The notes under the pieces: generated by a model
The model's database searches: none
What the model was told of the DNA's origin: nothing
What the model saw: the letters and a program-made list of their open reading frames with translations, nothing else
Shown: piece after piece, positions 57,365 through 64,000 of the stretch
How the letters are laid out: each line of letters opens with the position of its first letter
Position numbering within the stretch: the stretch's first letter is position 1
NCBI GenBank assembly: GCA_016808115.1
Contig: JAEQBH010000287.1
Coordinates: 4,216,001 to 4,280,000, forward strand
Reading direction: 5' to 3'
Origin: Tetrastigma voinierianum
Lineage: Eukaryota > Streptophyta > Magnoliopsida > Vitales > Vitaceae
DNA: 64,000 bases
Position numbers and translations under genes: made by a program

Positions 57365-58980
57365 TGGTATCAGAGGTCTATAAGTATATGCATATTAATG
57401 TATGGAGCATTCTTGCATTATTTGATAATCTTGTGGATGTATAATTGTTATATATTGATGAATGTTGAATGTATGGAATTTTTAAGATTAGTTAGTAGCA
57501 TGGTGCTTTGGGTTAAGATTTGTTTTTTTTTTTTTTTGGATCTTGTGTAAGCCATATGGGGCAAAAGTTTTTTTTGTAATTTACTTTTGTAAAAATCTGC
57601 ACACAAGAATATCATATCAAGATCTAGAAAGTGATCAATAGATGGATTGTAGCGACACCTCTCAGCTTTCTATACCTTCAAAAATCGTCTTATATGGACA
57701 TCTAGAGAGAAAGTTATGCCTAAAATACGAAAAGATGTTCAGGGATACGGGATGGCGTAACCGTTTCCCATTCTTTTTGGCTATTCATTTACTTTATTTT
57801 CTAGGCCCTATGGCTTGTTAGACAGTGACTGGCTGATCAGGCCTAAAAGTGTTTAAGTCTCATGGAGAAAATTTGGGTTTGGGCCTTGTCAGTAAAGAGT
57901 TATTGAATTTTACCCCGAAAAAGTTTTGATTATTGAATCAAGAGTTGGTGGTTAAACTGCACAAAATTTAGGCTTGAGATAGGGAGTTATGTAAACTCAA
58001 CCTTGTAATTTATTTATTTATTTATTTTATTTACAAGGGTTGTAATTTTAGAAATACCCAAGACACTCGGCCTGCTTTCTTTTATTTATTTTATTCTTTA
58101 TTGTTATTGATATGATTGATAACATGTCCATACATTTAACATGCCATACATGAATGCCCACATTTAATGCTTTTGCATACATATCATTTCTCCTAGAACA
58201 TGATAATTAGGATTAATCCTAACCAAAAACTATCTTGTTTCATCTTTGATGAACCATTAATTAAATAATATGTTTAGTTTAATTAGCTAAACTTGCTAAA
58301 TTCACATTAATTTAAATTTAGGGTTTGCGTGCATATCTTTGAAAAGCCCAGATTTTTTTCCAGCTAATAAAATATAGATTTTATTGATTAATGGTACTAA
58401 AATTGACTTAGGCTGAAGCTATTTTATATACTAGGTTACCTAATAGTTAGGCCCACATTAAATTTATGGATTAGATTGTCTAATTAACTTAGTACCAATA
58501 GGATTGGACTCATAATTTGATTAGAGTTCACACCTTAGTAATTTATTATATAGGATATAATAATTGGCTGAAAATACTTCCTTAGAGATAGGATTAAGTG
58601 ATGTATTTTAGGATTGTCCTACCCTATGGCGGCAATTTTGAGTTAAGTCATTAAATCTGAAACAATGGGTCGCACACTCACAAGGGTATGGTTAAACTGT
58701 TCATCATACCTCGACCAAATTTTAATGGTAGTTAATAAGTAAAAGAAAATATTAGATATTTTGATTTTTGCTTATTACTTTGAGATAATCTCAAAGTTGA
58801 AATTAGTATGGCGATACCTGACCCATCTTAATTATTGAATGTCAATTTATGGGCTGGATTAGTATAAGGTTTTTTATGTGTTTTACTTGCTGCATTCATG
58901 CATCACGTTTACTTATCCAAAACATATGATATTTATTTTCATTTATAGTAATTGTTTCAGTTATTTAATTTTAGCAATCA
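57365..58980 (+). other. Second primer site and leader (K-type internal, copy 2)
   Basis: TGGTATCAGAG follows K2, and the next 1.6 kb repeats the K leader in the same order. K2 is thus followed by another internal region rather than by host DNA. No coding is supported. Confidence 0.75.
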
Positions 58981-59780
58981 TGTCATCAAAAAACCCCATT
59001 ATCTCTTTACTCTCTAATGAAAAACTGAGTGGTGATAACTTCGTTAAATGTAAGTCAAACATTAATATTGTGCTAATTTGTGAGAACCAAAAGTGCATTC
59101 TCACTAAGGAATGTCCTCAGGAGCTTTGCTATTAGACTACCATTGCTATGCGAGAAAGATATGATAGTTGGATTCATTCAATAGCAAGCCCGTTGTTACT
59201 GCTTGCCAACTGACCGATGTTCTTAGGAAGAAGCATGAGATGGAAGGCGCATATGAGATATGAGAATCTCTGCAGGCCATCATTTTTGCAACAATCTCAC
59301 TAGTGCCATCATGAAGCTCCTCGTAGCTACGTGAACGCTAAGATGAAGAAAGGAGTTTCAATCTGGGAACATGTTTTGAACATGATCAACCTGATGCACG
59401 AGGCGGAGATACATGGGGCCACCATTGATGAGCGTACTCAAGTTAGTATTATCCTTGATTCCCTCACACCGGCTTTCTCTCAACTCACTACCAACTATGT
59501 TATGAACAAGCTACAGTACAACATGACTCAGCTCCTGAATGAATTGCAGACTTTTGAGGCCATAAGTAAGACTAGGCCCATAGAGTGAAGCAAATGTTCT
59601 TGACATGAAGAAGCCTCTTCGGCTCTTGCGGTGGCAAGAATAAGAGGAAGGAAACGAGCAAGGTGGGTCTGGAGCCTGACCAGAACCAAAGGCAAGGGGA
59701 AAGAATAGCAACCTAAGGACAAGAAGGCTAAAGGAAAGTGTTTCCATTCCCATGGGTTGAAGGTCCATGGAAGCGTAACA
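58981..59780 (+). pseudogene. Copia-type gag, copy 2
   Basis: MSSKNPIISLLSNEKLSGDNFVKCKSNINIVL starts at 58981 (quoted in part: KNPIISLLSNEK). An open stretch at 59331-59585 gives MNAKMKKGVSIWEHVLNMIN, AEIHGATIDERTQVSIIL, YVMNKLQYNMTQLLNELQTF, the C-terminal half of the gag capsid region. A knuckle-like CFHSHG follows near 59740. It has stops at 59133, 59208 and 59586. It is the best gag sequence in the K group. Confidence 0.8.
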
Positions 59781-61910
59781 AGTATCTCTCCGCATATTGA
59801 GAATGAGGTAAATATGATTTACTGGTCTCAGAAGCTTGCTTAGTGGAAGATGATTTGTCACCTTGGATAGTTGATTTAGGAGCCACTAACCTTGTTTGTT
59901 CTTCTTTGCAGATGCTTAGTTCTTCAAGGGAACTTACTGATAGGGACATTACTATGAGAGTTGGCAGTGGGGAGGCGTCTCAACAAAGCGGTGGGAATTA
60001 AGCCGTTTAAATTTAAGGAATAAATTTGCTGTTTTGAACCGATGTATTTTTATTCCTAGTTTTACGAGGAGGGAGGTGATTTTCTGTTTCTATGTTGCAT
60101 GAACAATTATTTAGTATTTCTTTTATTAATAATGTGATTGTTATTTCAAGATATGGTTTAGATATTTGTCACACAAAACCTTAAAATGGGTTGTACGTCT
60201 TAAGACCAACTGAGCGATCATTAAATAATTCAAAATTATTCAAAATGCCAGAACATCTAAAATCTATATATGGCTTGTTAAAAAAGTTTCCCATAGTGAT
60301 AACGCGTGTCTTTGGCATCTAGAGTTAGGCCACATTGATGAATAAAACAGGATCATCAAGAATGCTCCTTTAAAGCTAAATGTTGGCACTCTTCTGTTTG
60401 TGATTCTATTTAGGAGTAAAATAGTGAGAGACCTTTCTCTGTGTGAGGGGAGATCAAGAACCTCTTCAACTTGTACATAACAGCGTGCGGTCCACTAAGT
60501 GTCTAAACTAAAGTTGTTATAATATATCGTCACCTTCATTAGCGTTATTCAAAATCACTTCATTTACATGCACCAAGAAATAAGACTTTGAAATTTTAAA
60601 AGAATTCATGGCAGAAGTTGAAAAGTAGTTAGGTAAATCACTAAAAAATCTTCGACCAGATCAAGGAGGAGAATATCTTGATACAAAGTTCAAGGATCAT
60701 TTGCTGGAGCATGGAATCCTATCCCAACTCACAGCATAATGGTGTTGCTGTGAGTTGTGATAGGATTCCATGCTCCAATAAATGATCCTTGAACTCTGTA
60801 TCAAGGTATTCACCTCCTCGTCCCGAATCGAAAGTTTTTAGTGATTTTTAACTACTTTTCATGCATGAGAATGCAAACTTTAAAAGTCTGATCTTTGTGT
60901 TCAAATAAGCATAGCAGTATCTTGAATGTCGTCAGCGGGATGACAGCATAACCACCTCTAGCACTGAATGGCAAATGAACGTCTGCAAGTTGAAAAGTTC
61001 TTTTGATCTGCGCCCTTCGTTGAAGACTCTCTTAGTCGACCTTCTGCAGATGCAAGCCGAGGAAGAAGCTGCTTTGAGACCATCACCCAAACGGTTTATT
61101 CTGCCAACTGTGTGGCTTTGACTGAGATGCGAAGTCTTTTATCACTATGAAATGTTGTTGGGGAGCAGGATGTTCTGCACAGGCTGAATACGGGTATTTA
61201 ATGATAAGCTTCAGAACTGACAGCCAATTTTCGAGTTTTACATTACAAGCATATCTAAACCATTTCTTGAAATAACAGTATCTCATTATTAATAAAAGAA
61301 ATACTAAATAATGTTCACTTGACTATAGAGAAAAATCAGAACTACTCTAAAACGAAATATGAAATACATTGAGAACATTTCATTCCTTAAATTTAAAGAG
61401 CGACTCTAACACTTGTGACACTCCCAGCCTTGACTCTGGTAGCATCCTGTCGATACTTCCCGAGAAAACAGCGTCTGCGAAAAAACGAGCATGGTTAGTG
61501 TCTGACTCAATATCTGAGGCGATCATCTTCCACTAAGCTGACGATAAATCTTACCTTTGTTCCTCTGAAAATACTTGGCTACAGGTGACCATGGCGCCAC
61601 TATGAACTGTCACATGAGGTGTCTTTCCCTTGCGCTGGTCTTAAATTGTGTCGAGACCCTGCAATTCATCTTTCTTTGAGGAAAACAGAAAATGAAGCAT
61701 GCAACGCCATCTTAATTAATGCTTGCATGGCCTCCCAGCAGGGTTGTGTCATGTTGTACTAACGTTCATGCATGGTTGATGAGTGACTGCGGAAAGCTGG
61801 TGAAGAAACTCAGGATAATGCTAACAGCTCAAACTCATCAATATTGCCATCTGTCGAGGTGATGTGTTCAAAAACATCTTCACAACAACTCCTTTGGCTA
61901 AGTGCTTAAA
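59320..61910. repeat. Large inverted repeat of copia gag-PR-INT sequence
   Basis: The left arm 59320-60736 is direct. The right arm 60746-61910 is its reverse complement in shortened, more diverged form. A 9-bp spacer (TAATGGTGT) separates them. The innermost 78 bp of the arms differ at only a handful of positions. Markers further out pair correctly: 'AGTGGAAGATGAT' (59843) with 'ATCATCTTCCACT' (61523), and the 'ACATGACTCAG' gag region (59521) with 'CATGTTGTACTAA' (about 61751). Confidence 0.85.
59860..60736 (+). pseudogene. Copia-type protease and integrase start, copy 2, truncated
   Basis: WIVDLGATNLVCSS at about 59867-59905 is the protease active site with D-L-G-A-T instead of the usual D-S-G-A-T. 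Heavily frame-shifted sequence follows to EENILIQSSRIICWSMES, the EYLDTEFKDHLLEHG region of integrase. Coding ends at the axis of the inverted repeat (60737-60745). Confidence 0.65.
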
Positions 61911-61916
61911 CGTTCA

Positions 61917-63429
61917 TGTGTGGACTTTTCCCCGAGGAAAATCCGGATTTCCCACTGAAGGTAAAATGGTAATTTCGGTCAAAATCCGAATTTTTCTAGA
62001 TCTAGGATAGCGAAGCGGACTTCACGTTGGAATGATCTCGTGAGGAAATCTGCTACTCGTTAATTCCAGTTGGATTCAGGGTGGTGGAGGGATTCACGTT
62101 TTTCGGCGTGGGAGTCCAGTTTCATGGCAAAATGAGGGATGCCAAGTGGCAGGATTAGAGGGCACCGTGGAGGCTCAAATGCCAACCATTTTGCATGTCC
62201 TCATGGGAGCCACCGCATGGCACCGAAAGAGGAGATCCGTGGCTCACATTGGGCATATGAAACATGATGTCATAAGAAATTAAGAAATAAAAGAAAAAAA
62301 GATGGAAATTTGATATAGCGCATGTTTGGCTTGAGGAAGGTGAGGAGAGAAATTTCTCACTTTGACCTCCACAGTCAATTCTCAAAAGGAGAAAATGAGA
62401 AAATAAGAGAAAATAGAGGAGAAAATAGAAGAGAAAATAGAAAAGAAATGGAAAAAGAAAGAAAAGCAAGCGGGAAAATGAAATAAGAAGAAAAGGAAAA
62501 GAGAAAAAGCATTGAGGGGAGAGGAGTCTTGCACCGAAGGAGGCTTTTGGATCCGTTTTAGAGAAGAGAAAGTCCCAGGCCTCTCTCTAGATCTGTGGTC
62601 GGACCGTCGGCTCGCTTCAGCGCAAGAGGCAAAGTTGGTCTACACGTCGGGGCTACGGTGTAGTGGTTGGGAGTTTGACCAGCTCAGAGAAGGGTGAGGT
62701 TTTTCTCACTGCTTGTTTTACTTTGTAGAGGTCTTTATATTGTTGGGGATTTGTTGAGCGAGAGGCGGCCGTGATTTGGTCTCGAAAGTTTGGAATGAAT
62801 GAATAAATCCTTGGTGTGGTTTCAGACGATCTGATTTGTTTGTTGTGAGTGTTCGTGATGTGTGTTGTTGCCATGGGTGAATAACATGTTTGTGTGAGTG
62901 TGGGTTGTTAAAGACGAGCGCCGGTTGAGTGCGCCCAGCCCGTGAGCTAAGTACCATGTTGTCAGTATAAGGCGAATAACAGTGCATGGATCAGTGTTGT
63001 CTATATGCATGAACTGATACATGTGCATGTGTTGTATCTTTGTTATGTGTTTGCATTCAGCAGGTGAGGAGTAACCCAAGTAGGAAAGTGCTCTGAGGCT
63101 TTGTACAGATCGATGGTATATTTTCAGGTACGAAGACATGCCCAGGGGATGGGACGCATCGGGACCTTAGAGGCGAAGAAATGACCAAATCGGTCTCATC
63201 TTGTATTTTTGTTCTTTGGCAGAATTCTGGGCAAGAGACCCAGTTTGTATAAATTAGCAATTGAATAAATTGTAAATAAATCAATTTTGTATAAATGCTT
63301 GAAATTTTTGTCATGATGTGTAGGCCCAGTGGCCATTTTTAAGAACGCCTATGGATCTCATGACTTTTTGAGACATGTAGGTTTCATGGGTTGTGGGTGA
63401 TCCATGGTTTACAAGGATTGGAAATTCTG
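61917..63429 (+). repeat. Probable 5' LTR of a further element, about 1.5 kb
   Basis: It starts TGTGTGGACTTTTCCCCGAG and reaches a primer-site-like TGGTATCAGGC at 63430. It has an AT/GA-rich stretch (62270-62500), a GC-richer middle and GTATAAATT-type sequences near 63250, as in plant Ty3/gypsy LTRs. The start looks chromovirus-like. No second copy is in the window, so boundaries are unproven. Frames 62155-63314 are not supported as genes. Confidence 0.42.
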
Positions 63430-64000
63430 TGGTATCAGGCAGAAAATTGGCGGTTTACACCTGGGACTCAGTGGGTGTAGAGTTAATTATATGATATACC
63501 TAGGACTTGATGAGCACGGGTTGGATCATAATGATTGTGTTTGATGATTAAAGTATGTGATGTGATGGTGTATAACATATTTATTATATATGTAGATTGA
63601 ATTCTCAGTATATATTGATTAGCAGCAAGAATTGCTTGAACCTGGGTGAAGCCGACACCGGGTGTTCCGAGATTTATCGTGACGGTTTAAAAATAAGCAG
63701 AAATGACGAAAAAAATATTTTAAGGCGGTCTCCAGTTTTTAATAATGGGTTTTGTGGGTGCATTATTCAGTTTTATGAAATAAAGTTTAAATTAACCTGA
63801 AAATGATATTATATGGAATTAAAGGTACCATATAATTTTAGGTGATTGGAAAGTTTAGCTCATGCAGTGAGACATTTTAACTCTCTTGCATCATCAAGTG
63901 GTAGCGAGGTTTTGTAAATTTGAAGGGGCTAGGAGTAGCAAGGAAGGCTCTTGGAGGTTTGAAAAATTTTATGGGCCGTTGTTTTAGTTTTGAGTGCCCA
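63430..64000 (+). other. Primer-site-like sequence and unassigned DNA to the window end
   Basis: TGGTATCAGGC at 63430 resembles the initiator-tRNA-Met primer site but departs from TGGTATCAGAGC. No gag-like coding is seen in the next 560 bp; the frame at 63597-63800 has no family resemblance. Confidence 0.3.

Noticed and set aside
62155..63314. Cluster of overlapping minus-strand frames of 73-105 codons
   Set aside because: They lie in what looks like an LTR, overlap each other in different frames and begin with low-complexity phenylalanine runs from a GA-rich stretch.

Overview
The window looks like heterochromatic, repeat-dense nuclear DNA of a flowering plant. I found no cellular protein-coding gene, rRNA, tRNA or CRISPR array. 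Nearly everything recognisable is an LTR retrotransposon in some state of decay: Athila-type Ty3/gypsy gag, protease, RT, RNase H and integrase; non-autonomous elements with intact LTR pairs but no gag-pol (LARD-like); Ty1/copia elements primed by an initiator-tRNA-Met type primer site; solo LTRs; a degenerate 'putative plant transposon protein' gene; and a LINE-like RNase H fragment. The species cannot be named from this. Almost all coding frames carry stops and frameshifts; the longest clean one is a 360-codon RT/RNase H stretch on the minus strand at 22478-23560.

Layout. 1-4385: two LTRs meeting tail to tail (plus-strand F1, minus-strand G1). 4386-8454: plus-strand Athila-type gag-pol relic, cut in its integrase by LARD-1 (8455-14673, minus); the integrase resumes for about 60 bases at 14674. 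14737-24245: minus-strand Athila-type element H (3' LTR, 3' untranslated region, integrase, RNase H, RT), itself interrupted by non-autonomous element E (17078-21407, minus). 24250-27965: LTR and 3' region of a related minus-strand element I, cut by LARD-2 (27966-34146, plus). 34147-38820: 'plant transposon protein' pseudogene on the minus strand, split by a 2,455-bp solo LTR with a perfect 5-bp target duplication. 39020-39523: a TATA-like site and palindrome array just upstream of that gene. 40019-41820: pol relic J (minus). 41821-46860: mosaic of E-family pieces carrying an inserted LTR (F2). 46980-47420: RNase H-like relic. 48051-49220: 5' end of copia element L, cut by copia element K (49221 onward), which has an LTR-internal-LTR-internal arrangement and runs into a large inverted repeat centred at 60741. 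61917-64000: probable 5' LTR and start of another element.

The most unusual signal is in the promoter (U3) part of the LTRs. Several LTRs carry arrays of 10 to 20 copies of the palindrome TGTCGCGACA and its CpG-decayed versions. The arrays lie just upstream of the TATA element, and the copies are repeatedly paired 20-21 bp apart, close to two turns of the helix. Other families in the window carry different CG-containing palindromes in comparable places (GTGGTCGCGACCAC, TTTCGCAAGGGTTGCGAAA, TTCGCTATCATAGCGAA), as if unrelated sequences had acquired the same architecture.
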